Source of the DNA: Candidatus Zixiibacteriota bacterium
Lineage (GTDB): Bacteria > Zixibacteria > MSB-5A5 > GN15 > PGXB01
Direction of reading: 5' to 3'
Assembly (NCBI GenBank): GCA_024230695.1
Contig: JAAERC010000081.1
Coordinates: 1 to 8,496, forward strand
DNA: 8,496 nucleotides
Every line of letters starts with the position of its first letter. Positions within the stretch are counted from its first letter, which is position 1. Shown piece by piece: positions 1-6,148 of this stretch. The translations under genes and the position numbers were made by a program. The notes below the pieces were generated by a model. The model saw only the letters and a program-made list of their open reading frames with translations, searched no databases and was not told where the DNA came from.

Positions 1-20
1 AATCTGGAAGTTTTCAAAAA

Positions 21-2132
21 TCAAGAATTCGGGACTGGAATTGGATCTGCTTTTGGATTTAGCTGTTCCTTAATATATGGAATCTGCTTTTCAAAGTAAG
101 GATTTAACTCAACAGCTCTTTTAAAAGCTATGTCTGATTGAATCCGATATGATTCGGAATTAGTGATCTTATAGGCTCGATAATAAAGAAATCCGCATTT
201 CAGAAAAACAGAGAAGTCATTCGGAAATTGCTTCATCACATCCTGAATTTGCGCGAATCCCCGATCAGTAAAACCACGCATAATTAAAACCTCCGGCATC
301 AATGTCAATGCCGAACGATTGTCTGGATATGTTTTTACAAATCTATCAAGGTAATAATAAGCACTATCCAATTCAGTTTGAGTCAGAAAATTAATCGCCT
401 TTTCATAGTCACTTAATTGATATGAAACAGGTTTCAGACCCATCTCTTCTCTATCAAGCCTTAATATTGATACTTCAACATCACGTATCCAATATTTGGC
501 TATCTCCGACGAAGTTTTAAGCTGGGGATATACAATACTCGCAATACTGTAGTTGCTGGCATCCATAGCAAGATGTGTAAAAGGAAACTTATTAAAGAGA
601 GTTTTGTCCTTATACGCCATTCCAAACATATAAATAAAAGACTTAAAATCATTATCAGCGGTCAGGCTTTGGGAATAAGGACCGGCGATAACAGCGTTCT
701 CTCCAATATTCTGTTTTAACTCTTTATTGGCATTCTGAAAAGTGTATGTACCATATTTAAACCAGCTGATACTCCAATAGTACTGATAACAAACAGAAGT
801 TAATAATAACAGCGTTAGCAAAATGCCTTTATGATGAAATATCTTAAGAGCTTTATCTCTATAAATAAAACAAAGAGATAAAATAAGTCCCGCAAGTACT
901 ATAGATATAATAATTACCCAGACTGTCAGGGTCAATGAATTGGAACCAATCATAGTAATAATTACAAATTGGAACGCAAAAAAGCATACCAAATATATTA
1001 GCAGAATCAATCTTGCTCGATTAAATTTTACTTTTTTGTATTCAGTTATTTTCGATGTTAAGGCAACCGCTATTATTCCGGCCATAGGAATTATCAAAAA
1101 TAACTGATACCGCAATGGTCGATAATTTGGGAACATCAATAATAGATAACCGGCGACCAACCATCCGATACAGAATAAAATGTACCGATTATTCTTCAGC
1201 CATTTATCAGAATGTCCCGATCTTAAAATCAATGATAAGCAGGCTATAAAAAGTAATACTGTAATAAAAGGTGAAAAATAATATAGATTTGTTCCTGATC
1301 CGAATGTGAACATATTCTCGAACAATCGAAGCGGCGATGTTAATGCCTCCGGCACTCCATACATCCCGACTGTCTGCTCCTGCAAATATGTGTAAACAAA
1401 AGCTATATCTTTGCCATAGTATAGAATTGAAAGAAGCACTATTGATATTGATAATGATGAAATAATAATAATGATCTGTTTCCAAAACTCTTTTCGATTT
1501 TCAACAAATATAATAAGCGCAATCGGAGCAATCAGGATAATCCCAAACATCTTACCCGAAAGCATACACAATGCGATTATAAATCCGGATACATATATGA
1601 TCCACTTGGCCGGATAATATCGAATAAATATATAAAACAATAGACCACTTAAGAATATCAATCCATTTTCAAGAAATGGATAGCGGCCATACACCGATAA
1701 TATCATGCAAGGAATAAGAACTAACGTTGCCACCACAGCCGATTTCATTGATTCTCGCTTTAAGCCAAAGATAAAGAAGAAAAGACCACCCAGATTCAAT
1801 AGTATGGCTGATAGATTCGCAACTACCCGGGAGATACCTAAAAGATTAAATAATAGATACCCTGACGCCGATGAAAGTGAATACTTGAAGGCTATCCAAC
1901 GCGGATAGTCAAAAATATCCCATTGATCAAACAGGATTTTATTACGAGCAAAACTGGTCAGATTATATGGATCTGTTAGAAGCGCCTGACTTACTCCACT
2001 AAAAAATTGTGGCGGGTCAATATTGAGATCATAAAAACGGAGGATTATTCCCGGTATCAGTGCTACAATCGCAAAAATATATAAATTCCGGTCAGTAAAT
2101 AATCTGTGAACCAATTGTTTTATGTTTTTCAT
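21..2132 (-). CDS. GT-C (GT39/PMT-like) membrane glycosyltransferase with C-terminal TPR-like domain
   Basis: This 703-residue polytopic protein resembles the GT39/ArnT-PMT family, which transfers sugars from polyprenyl-phosphate donors on the periplasmic side of the membrane. About a dozen hydrophobic segments lie between residues 18 and 455. The first predicted periplasmic loop (35-80) carries DPP near 39-41, TDP at 53-55 and ARNKILF at 62-68. This matches the layout of family members whose loop reads roughly TDE..ARN, so Asp54 is the best catalytic candidate, although the usual acidic pair is reduced to one residue. A PNYRPLRY stretch at 335-342 just before a membrane segment is also typical. 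Residues 456-703 are soluble; 570-685 look like two or three tetratricopeptide repeats (YEKAINFL, AYYYLDRFVKTYPDN, FKRAVELNP). The start is the first ATG; no strong Shine-Dalgarno precedes it. It lies 81 nt downstream of the exported Cys-rich gene and may be read with it. Acceptor and donor cannot be named; a non-enzymatic role is possible. Confidence 0.75.
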   Translation of the reverse strand: MKNIKQLVHRLFTDRNLYIFAIVALIPGIILRFYDLNIDPPQFFSGVSQALLTDPYNLTSFARNKILFDQWDIFDYPRWIAFKYSLSSASGYLLFNLLGISRVVANLSAILLNLGGLFFFIFGLKRESMKSAVVATLVLIPCMILSVYGRYPFLENGLIFLSGLLFYIFIRYYPAKWIIYVSGFIIALCMLSGKMFGIILIAPIALIIFVENRKEFWKQIIIIISSLSISIVLLSILYYGKDIAFVYTYLQEQTVGMYGVPEALTSPLRLFENMFTFGSGTNLYYFSPFITVLLFIACLSLILRSGHSDKWLKNNRYILFCIGWLVAGYLLLMFPNYRPLRYQLFLIIPMAGIIAVALTSKITEYKKVKFNRARLILLIYLVCFFAFQFVIITMIGSNSLTLTVWVIIISIVLAGLILSLCFIYRDKALKIFHHKGILLTLLLLTSVCYQYYWSISWFKYGTYTFQNANKELKQNIGENAVIAGPYSQSLTADNDFKSFIYMFGMAYKDKTLFNKFPFTHLAMDASNYSIASIVYPQLKTSSEIAKYWIRDVEVSILRLDREEMGLKPVSYQLSDYEKAINFLTQTELDSAYYYLDRFVKTYPDNRSALTLMPEVLIMRGFTDRGFAQIQDVMKQFPNDFSVFLKCGFLYYRAYKITNSESYRIQSDIAFKRAVELNPYFEKQIPYIKEQLNPKADPIPVPNS

Positions 2133-2213
2133 AGAAGTAATAAATACAAAATTTTTAATTTACATGCAAGTGTTGATAGCCAAAATACACCAATTTAAAC
2201 AATCTCTAAAATA

Positions 2214-3041
2214 TCATGGACCATAGCCGTCCCAGCCAAGTAAACGAGCCATCAGCCACCAGAATGCCTTACCCTTCTGATAACAGTTAAAACAATGCGA
2301 ATGTGCGCAACCGCCACAACTCTCGCAATCATGCGAAGCACACCATGTTGTACACCAGCCGCAGCCATCACTTTCATCTGGATAATAAATCCCATCAGGG
2401 TCATAGCTTTCAATATCAGCAAAATCAAATAAGACTTTGTCATTGACGGCGCAATATTCACGAATTTGATTATTACTGGCATAGAGATTGCCATCAATCC
2501 CAGATCCATCAAGATGACCGGTCATATAAATAAAGACCACATCAGGGTAATCAACCTCTAACCGATTCATGGCCGTCAGATAAGCGTTGATACCCGCCGT
2601 ATTATTGTCCGAGCAACCGCCACACCACGACCACATCACTATATTATAATCAGGATTTGCATTCAGCCAGACCCTTGTCGGAGGAACCCATGATGTATCA
2701 CCATTATGTCCAAGATCATCACTGATCTCATGAATGGTCGGCTGGATATAATTTGCATTTTCGGCTTCGATCATATCCAATCCAGTCATAATTTGACTAC
2801 CATGCGATGTATGTCCATAAAATATTCTTAAACTGTCGCTGATTGAATTTCTATAATTCGATGGTATAACATCGAAATCAGATGTAGCAATATGATTAGC
2901 AATCAGACTATCGCCCATAACCGGATCGATGCCATTATCGTCGCCAACCGAATTGTTAGACTTGGAGCAGAACAGAGTCGCAGATAGACATAAAAACGCC
3001 AATGCAACTATCAACACATAATTGGCTTTGTATCTTGTCAT
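2214..3041 (-). CDS. Exported, probably lipid-anchored protein with SGNH-like motifs and a Cys-rich tail
   Basis: This 275-residue protein begins with a Sec-type leader (residues 1-25: basic start, hydrophobic core VLIVALAFLCLSA, then Cys25). TLFC is a poor lipobox, so lipidation is likely but not certain. An Asn/Asp/Ser-rich linker follows. The body has three conserved-looking blocks: FYGHTSHGSQ at 74-83, MWSWCGGCSD at 136-145 and YMTGHLDG at 172-179. These resemble blocks in uncharacterised secreted SGNH/GDSL-like hydrolases, with Ser79 or Ser82 as a possible nucleophile. I infer a hydrolase-like fold and cannot name a substrate. Residues 227-253 hold eight cysteines (227, 230, 234, 239, 242, 245, 250, 253) and three histidines, followed by the block KGKAFWWLMARLLGWDG. 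The start was placed at 3041, not at an ATG 36 nt upstream, because AGGAGGG sits directly before it and the leader begins there. It is the fourth gene of a tight run, 20 nt after the methyltransferase. Confidence 0.7.
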   Translation of the reverse strand: MTRYKANYVLIVALAFLCLSATLFCSKSNNSVGDDNGIDPVMGDSLIANHIATSDFDVIPSNYRNSISDSLRIFYGHTSHGSQIMTGLDMIEAENANYIQPTIHEISDDLGHNGDTSWVPPTRVWLNANPDYNIVMWSWCGGCSDNNTAGINAYLTAMNRLEVDYPDVVFIYMTGHLDGSGIDGNLYASNNQIREYCAVNDKVLFDFADIESYDPDGIYYPDESDGCGWCTTWCASHDCESCGGCAHSHCFNCYQKGKAFWWLMARLLGWDGYGP

Positions 3042-3044
3042 ATT

Positions 3045-3051
3045 CCCTCCT
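3045..3051 (-). promoter_or_regulatory. Shine-Dalgarno site deciding the start of the Cys-rich exported protein
   Basis: On the minus strand the sequence reads AGGAGGG-AAT-ATG. This near-perfect anti-16S match lies before the ATG at 3041 and not before the in-frame ATG at 3077. It excludes the 12-residue N-terminal extension, which would overlap the end of the methyltransferase gene and spoil the signal peptide. The spacing of about 4 nt from AGGAGG is slightly short. Confidence 0.8.
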
Positions 3052-3061
3052 GAATTATCAG

Positions 3062-3652
3062 TTAGATCTTCCGGCAAATAAGTTCGCCTTTGCCTATCGG
3101 CACTATCGAAACATCAACCCTGTTATCTTCCTGCGCCTTAATTATAAACGGCTCCAAGGCCTCCTTGTGACTAATAACATTATCGGCAATCAGTAGCCCG
3201 CCAGCCACCAACTTTGGAATAATTATATCATAATAATTATTATAATCTTCCTTTTCAGCATCAAGAAAACAGAACGAAATATCAGAATAATTCTCTAAAA
3301 GATTTCTGGCGTCACCTTCTATAAGTTCAATAGTTCCTTCCACATCAGCCAAGCGAAAAGTCTCTTTGGCCAAAACTATTTTCTCTTTCAATAATTCAAA
3401 AGTAATTACTTTTTGATTTTTTAGTTTTGCCGCCAGAGTCAGCCATAAGGTTGAATATCCGGCGCTAGTTCCAATTTCTATTATTCTCTCCGATGGAGCC
3501 ATTGAGGCCATTATCGCGAGAAATTTACCCGTCTCTGAAGGTATCTGCCGAAGTCGTTTTATCCGTTCGGTGCCATCAATTCTGTCATCGGCATCCAGCT
3601 TTTCCAAAAAAGACATTCTTGCCTGAATATTTTTATTAATACTGTGAAACAT
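3062..3652 (-). CDS. Class I SAM-dependent O-methyltransferase (COMT/CCoAOMT-like)
   Basis: This 196-residue cytoplasmic enzyme is predicted to move a methyl group from S-adenosylmethionine to a hydroxyl, probably on a catechol-like or other small aromatic substrate. Visible motifs are a SAM-binding motif [10 protein letters not shown] at 57-65, followed by YSTLWL; the acidic end of strand 2, ITFELLKEK at 83-91; EGDA at 112-115; the catalytic/metal block [13 protein letters not shown] at 129-141; and a second metal-ligand block, LIADNVI, at 154-160. These features and the size fit the small bacterial members of the Methyltransf_3/Methyltransf_24 group. The C-terminal [12 protein letters not shown] also matches the usual final hairpin. 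AGGA lies 6 nt before the ATG and supports the start. The gene begins 15 nt after the tautomerase-like gene and ends 20 nt before the exported protein, so it is probably cotranscribed with both. Its true substrate cannot be read from the sequence. Confidence 0.88.
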   Translation of the reverse strand: MFHSINKNIQARMSFLEKLDADDRIDGTERIKRLRQIPSETGKFLAIMASMAPSERIIEIGTSAGYSTLWLTLAAKLKNQKVITFELLKEKIVLAKETFRLADVEGTIELIEGDARNLLENYSDISFCFLDAEKEDYNNYYDIIIPKLVAGGLLIADNVISHKEALEPFIIKAQEDNRVDVSIVPIGKGELICRKI

Positions 3653-3667
3653 AGTTTATCCTAATTA

Positions 3668-4090
3668 TTAGTCTTTCATTTCAAAATAGAATTTTCGGTT
3701 GGCGAATTTACCATCTTCCCTACCCGATAATATCTCTCCTTCGGCGCCAATATTATCATATGAATATTCATTTATAAAAAATACCGGTTTCCAGTTTGGA
3801 TTATTTATCGTACTTGTATAAGCTTCAGTCATAGAAACCACTAATTTTTGTTTAGCCTTAAAACTCAATTTGGGCCCATTAAAAATAAAATGATGATACG
3901 GTTTTCCATTACTTCCATCCCACAAAACGCCCTCATTAGCCGAATCACCAATAGAATACTCAAAAAATCGAATTCCAAATATTCTGGCTTCTAATCCAGT
4001 GCTATCGACATATGCTTTTGTCAGCCGTTCAACTAAAACTGATTTGATGTTAGTATCTAATTTAGGAACAGATATTTCAAGACAAGGCAT
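3668..4090 (-). CDS. Tautomerase-superfamily protein (two beta-alpha-beta units)
   Basis: The 140-residue protein starts Met-Pro, so after Met removal Pro would be the N-terminal residue that acts as general base in 4-oxalocrotonate tautomerase, MIF and cis-CaaD relatives. Two beta-alpha-beta units are visible. Unit one has strand CLEISVPK (3-10), a helix at about 14-33 and strand IFGIRFFEYS (37-46). Unit two has strand HHFIFNG (66-72), a helix at about 76-96 and strand PVFFINEYS (102-110). A Gly-rich turn, NIGAEGEILSG at 113-123, resembles the family's closing segment. The length is close to that of fused-dimer members such as cis-CaaD (about 150 residues) and twice that of the short 4-OT type. 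Likely chemistry is keto-enol isomerisation or hydration of a small oxo acid, but the substrate is unknown. A strong Shine-Dalgarno fixes the start. It lies between the DUF819 gene and the O-methyltransferase in the same run. Confidence 0.7.
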   Translation of the reverse strand: MPCLEISVPKLDTNIKSVLVERLTKAYVDSTGLEARIFGIRFFEYSIGDSANEGVLWDGSNGKPYHHFIFNGPKLSFKAKQKLVVSMTEAYTSTINNPNWKPVFFINEYSYDNIGAEGEILSGREDGKFANRKFYFEMKD

Positions 4091-4095
4091 AATAA

Positions 4096-4101
4096 CCTCC
4101 C
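4096..4101 (-). promoter_or_regulatory. Shine-Dalgarno site of the tautomerase-like gene
   Basis: The minus strand reads GGGAGG-TTATT-ATG, a strong ribosome-binding site with 5-nt spacing inside the 41-nt gap after the DUF819 gene. It fixes the start at the ATG that places Pro directly after the initiator Met, as required for a tautomerase. Confidence 0.8.
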
Positions 4102-4131
4102 ATATTTATATTATTTGAGATAGTACAGTTC

Positions 4132-5301
4132 TTACGAGACAAGAAAACATAACCAAGCGGCCGCAAAAGCACCATAGGTACCAATCGCATAACCAATCAA
4201 AGCCATTAAAATACTGACTGGGACAAGTTTTTCATTATGATAGGCCGCTACAACCGGAGCGGATGCCGCCCCGCCGATATTTGCTGCGCTGGCAATCGCA
4301 GTTGAATGAATATCAACTTTGAATAATTTTGCGCCGAGAATGCAGAATGCCCCATGAATAAAAATCCAGATGTAGGCCCCAAAAATAAACCAGGGCGCCT
4401 GATCGGCCAGATTACTGATATTAGCGCGAGCACCCATATTCGCAACAAACAAATAAATCAGCGCCATTGCCAACTGATGACTACCAGGAATATACCGGGC
4501 TTTGGTCATTGACAGCCCGATTCCAAATGTCGTGACTAATAATATTTTCCATGAACTTGCTGTCAGTACTGGTGGAATTGTCGGCATATATCCAGCCAGC
4601 TTCCCGGCCAACCATGCGAAAAACAAACCAAAAAATAACAAATATAAAAGATGCCGCATCTCGAGTTCACCTTTATCTTTTTTCAATTCACCCGAGGTTT
4701 TCTCAAGCATCTCTATTCTGTTTTTGTCTACTTTGGCGAATTTGCTAAACCATTTTGTAATACTTTTTGAACTAAGCATTAGTGGCAACCAGATCAAATA
4801 AACAACATTGTCGGCAATAACCGCCAATCCAAATGCCTCTCCCGGTGTTTTTAAACCTTCGCTGACTGCCGCCATATTTCCGGTTCCACCGATCCAACTT
4901 CCGGCCAAGGCGCCGAACCCTTTCCATGCTTCAGGTCCAAGTCCGCTTTTTACAAGAAAAAAAGCAATCGGTGCTCCGATTATCACACCAACCGTCCCAA
5001 ACAGCATCACAAAAATTCCTTTACCCATAACTCTAATAGCCGATTTGACATCAACGTCAAGAAGCATAATAATCAGAAACATCGGAAGAACCGTATCCCC
5101 CATGAAACTATAAACAGGGGATTCGTTGACTATTAAACCGGAATTGGAAAATATCACCGGAACCGTATAGATAAAAAGCAACGGAGGGAAAAAGTTAAAT
5201 ACTTTCCATGATGTTTTTTTCTCAAGAAAAAAGAAAAATGAGGTAACTCCGGCAAGAATTGCCAGCACCCCCAAAGGACTTGTAATCAAAGACTCATTCA
5301 T
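4132..5301 (-). CDS. DUF819 (YjcL-like) polytopic membrane protein, putative transporter
   Basis: This 389-residue inner-membrane protein matches the DUF819 family (Bacillus subtilis YjcL type), a largely uncharacterised group related in architecture to cation/solute antiporter-like carriers. It has about ten hydrophobic segments split by a charged cytoplasmic loop at roughly 179-215. Each half carries a Gly-rich, probably re-entrant motif: GSWIGGTGNMAAVSEGL at 134-150 with IADNVVYLIWLP at 162-173, and ASAANIGGAASAPVVAAYH at 337-355 with LIGYAIGTYGAF at 368-379. This two-fold pattern is the family hallmark and suggests an inverted-repeat carrier. The substrate is unknown. It is the first gene of the minus-strand run, and its association with a tautomerase and an O-methyltransferase makes a small organic acid or aromatic a reasonable guess, no more. 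The ATG at 5301 has only a weak upstream ribosome site. A moderate promoter lies about 30 nt upstream. Confidence 0.88.
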   Translation of the reverse strand: MNESLITSPLGVLAILAGVTSFFFFLEKKTSWKVFNFFPPLLFIYTVPVIFSNSGLIVNESPVYSFMGDTVLPMFLIIMLLDVDVKSAIRVMGKGIFVMLFGTVGVIIGAPIAFFLVKSGLGPEAWKGFGALAGSWIGGTGNMAAVSEGLKTPGEAFGLAVIADNVVYLIWLPLMLSSKSITKWFSKFAKVDKNRIEMLEKTSGELKKDKGELEMRHLLYLLFFGLFFAWLAGKLAGYMPTIPPVLTASSWKILLVTTFGIGLSMTKARYIPGSHQLAMALIYLFVANMGARANISNLADQAPWFIFGAYIWIFIHGAFCILGAKLFKVDIHSTAIASAANIGGAASAPVVAAYHNEKLVPVSILMALIGYAIGTYGAFAAAWLCFLVS

Positions 5302-5330
5302 TTATATTGTATCCAAAGTTATTAGGGGCA

Positions 5331-5359
5331 AATGTATGCTAAGATTTAATAAAAATCAA
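5331..5359 (-). promoter_or_regulatory. Candidate sigma70-type promoter for the DUF819 operon
   Basis: On the minus strand TTGATT (5354-5359) and TACATT (5331-5336) are separated by 17 nt, with four of six consensus matches in each box. It sits about 30 nt upstream of the DUF819 start codon. Matches this good can occur by chance in AT-rich DNA. The -10 box coincides with the left arm of an inverted repeat. Confidence 0.35.
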
Positions 5360-5373
5360 GCGATACATTGTAT
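5331..5373. repeat. Spaced inverted repeat and small palindrome in the divergent promoter region
   Basis: AATGTAT (5331-5337) is mirrored by ATACATT (5363-5369), a perfect 7-bp inverted repeat whose arms are 32 bp apart, close to three helical turns. The right arm is also part of an 11-bp palindrome, ATACA-T-TGTAT (5363-5373), just before the start of the plus-strand winged-helix gene. A further TGTAT lies at 5308-5312. This could be an operator for the adjacent winged-helix protein, but the arms are short and the DNA is AT-rich. Confidence 0.3.
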
Positions 5374-5376
5374 TAT

Positions 5377-5862
5377 ATGAAACTCAAAGAAGATTACACA
5401 TTGGCTAAATGCTGTAACCCGACTGAAGGCGATTCTATTACCGGGTATTATAGTTTTGATAATTTTATCAAAGTGCATAAATCGGAATGCCCCAATGTTG
5501 GCAATACAGATCAATCGCGATTGGTGACACTTGATTGGCCGGACATAATCACTACCGATGTTTTTGCTCCAGAGTCTGATTATAAAGAACTTGATGAAAT
5601 CGATTTCCTCGTGATGAATCATCATAAGATCTATGGTGTCGATTATTCGTTAAAAGTCGCCGCGATGCTCAGCGTTGACAAAAAGGCGGTTTTTGATTCG
5701 CATAAAAAACTAAGAAGTATGAATATAATTGAACGGGTTAAAGCACTAATGATCCAATATCGCAAAGGTATTGCCAAAAATAAATGGATCAAACACCGCA
5801 ATCATACCTATTATAACCTGACCGACAAAGGCAAAAAGTATTTAGATTATTCAAAGAAGTAA
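5377..5862 (+). CDS. RelA/SpoT-type zinc-finger (RIS/ZFD) domain fused to a DUF2250-like winged helix
   Basis: This 161-residue protein has two parts. Residues 7-54 match the zinc-finger/RIS domain in the regulatory half of long RelA/SpoT (p)ppGpp enzymes: KCCNPTEGDSITGY, then VHKSECPN, then RLVTLDW. The putative metal ligands Cys12, Cys13, His34 and Cys38 keep the spacing of the corresponding Cys-Cys/His/Cys set of Escherichia coli RelA (21 and 4 residues apart). Residues 70-158 form a winged-helix-like domain ending HRNHTYYNLTDKGKKYL, resembling the mainly archaeal DUF2250 family of predicted DNA-binding proteins. No HD hydrolase, synthetase, TGS or ACT domain is present, so it should not make or degrade (p)ppGpp. 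I infer a cytoplasmic metal- or nucleic-acid-responsive regulator; the ligand and target are unknown. The ATG was chosen over an in-frame TTG nine bases upstream, although neither has a clear Shine-Dalgarno. It is divergent from the DUF819 gene, with a palindromic region between. Confidence 0.75.
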   Translation: MKLKEDYTLAKCCNPTEGDSITGYYSFDNFIKVHKSECPNVGNTDQSRLVTLDWPDIITTDVFAPESDYKELDEIDFLVMNHHKIYGVDYSLKVAAMLSVDKKAVFDSHKKLRSMNIIERVKALMIQYRKGIAKNKWIKHRNHTYYNLTDKGKKYLDYSKK

Positions 5863-6030
5863 ATCCAAACTTACTGCCAACATTACATACTCTAATCAAT
5901 TATATCTTGCCAACAAACCAATTCGAGACTATTAAGTATTTGTAATAACATTATTGAAGAATATCATATGGTGTAGATACAATTTAAAAATACAAGATAA
6001 AGTTATAATAATTTACGGAGATAAAAATAA

Positions 6031-6103
6031 TGGAGCCGAGGGGGTTCGAACCCCTGACCTCTTGACTGCCAGTCAAGCGTTCTCCCAACTGAACTACGGC
6101 CCC
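6031..6103 (-). tRNA. tRNA-Ala (anticodon GGC)
   Basis: The minus strand folds as a complete 73-nt cloverleaf. It has a 7-bp acceptor stem GGGGCCG/CGGCTCC, D stem GTTC/GAAC, anticodon stem CTTGA/TCAAG with loop CTGGCAG, a 5-nt variable loop, T stem AGGGG/CCCCT with loop TTCGAAC, and discriminator A. The anticodon GGC reads GCC/GCU. The third acceptor pair is G-U (G3:U70), the classic alanine identity element. CCA is not encoded and must be added by the CCA-adding enzyme. A good promoter lies just upstream. No hairpin terminator follows; only a short T-rich stretch is seen. Confidence 0.97.
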
Positions 6104-6115
6104 AAAAGCTGACCT

Positions 6116-6143
6116 AATATATTGTCATTAGAATTTATGTCAA
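6116..6143 (-). promoter_or_regulatory. Sigma70-type promoter of the tRNA-Ala gene
   Basis: The minus strand carries a perfect -35 box, TTGACA (6138-6143), 16 nt from TATATT (6116-6121; five of six matches). The -10 box ends 12 nt before the mature tRNA, leaving a short leader for RNase P removal. The -35 box starts only five bases after the stop codon of the upstream DHp gene, so the tRNA has its own promoter tightly packed behind that operon. Confidence 0.75.
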
Positions 6144-6148
6144 GCAAA

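Noticed and set aside
1207..1908. Short open frames inside the GT39-like gene in other frames
   Set aside because: No family resemblance and complete overlap with a 703-residue frame that has coherent membrane topology.
2133..2213. Promoter or terminator before the GT39-like gene
   Set aside because: The best box pair (TTGCAT, 17 nt, TATTTA) matches only half of each consensus, and no stem-loop is seen.
2282..2362. Multiheme cytochrome c reading of the Cys-rich tail
   Set aside because: None of the CxxC pairs is followed by His, so there is no CxxCH heme-attachment site.
2252..2512. 86-codon minus-strand frame inside the Cys-rich exported gene
   Set aside because: It is an alternate frame of the Cys-rich region with no start signal; the main frame has a signal peptide and a strong Shine-Dalgarno.
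4502..5113. Plus-strand open frames of about 100 codons antisense to the DUF819 gene
   Set aside because: They mirror a clearly conserved membrane protein, are low-complexity (Pro/Ser/Ile-rich), and have no ribosome site; they are shadow frames.
5377..5862. Truncated remnant of a RelA/SpoT gene
   Set aside because: The frame is intact, the zinc ligands are preserved and a second unrelated domain follows. No synthetase or hydrolase remnants lie upstream in the short divergent region.
5863..6030. Terminator or small RNA between the convergent winged-helix gene and tRNA-Ala
   Set aside because: Only weak AT hairpins such as AATAA/TTATT are visible, without a GC-rich stem and T-run; nothing is supportable.
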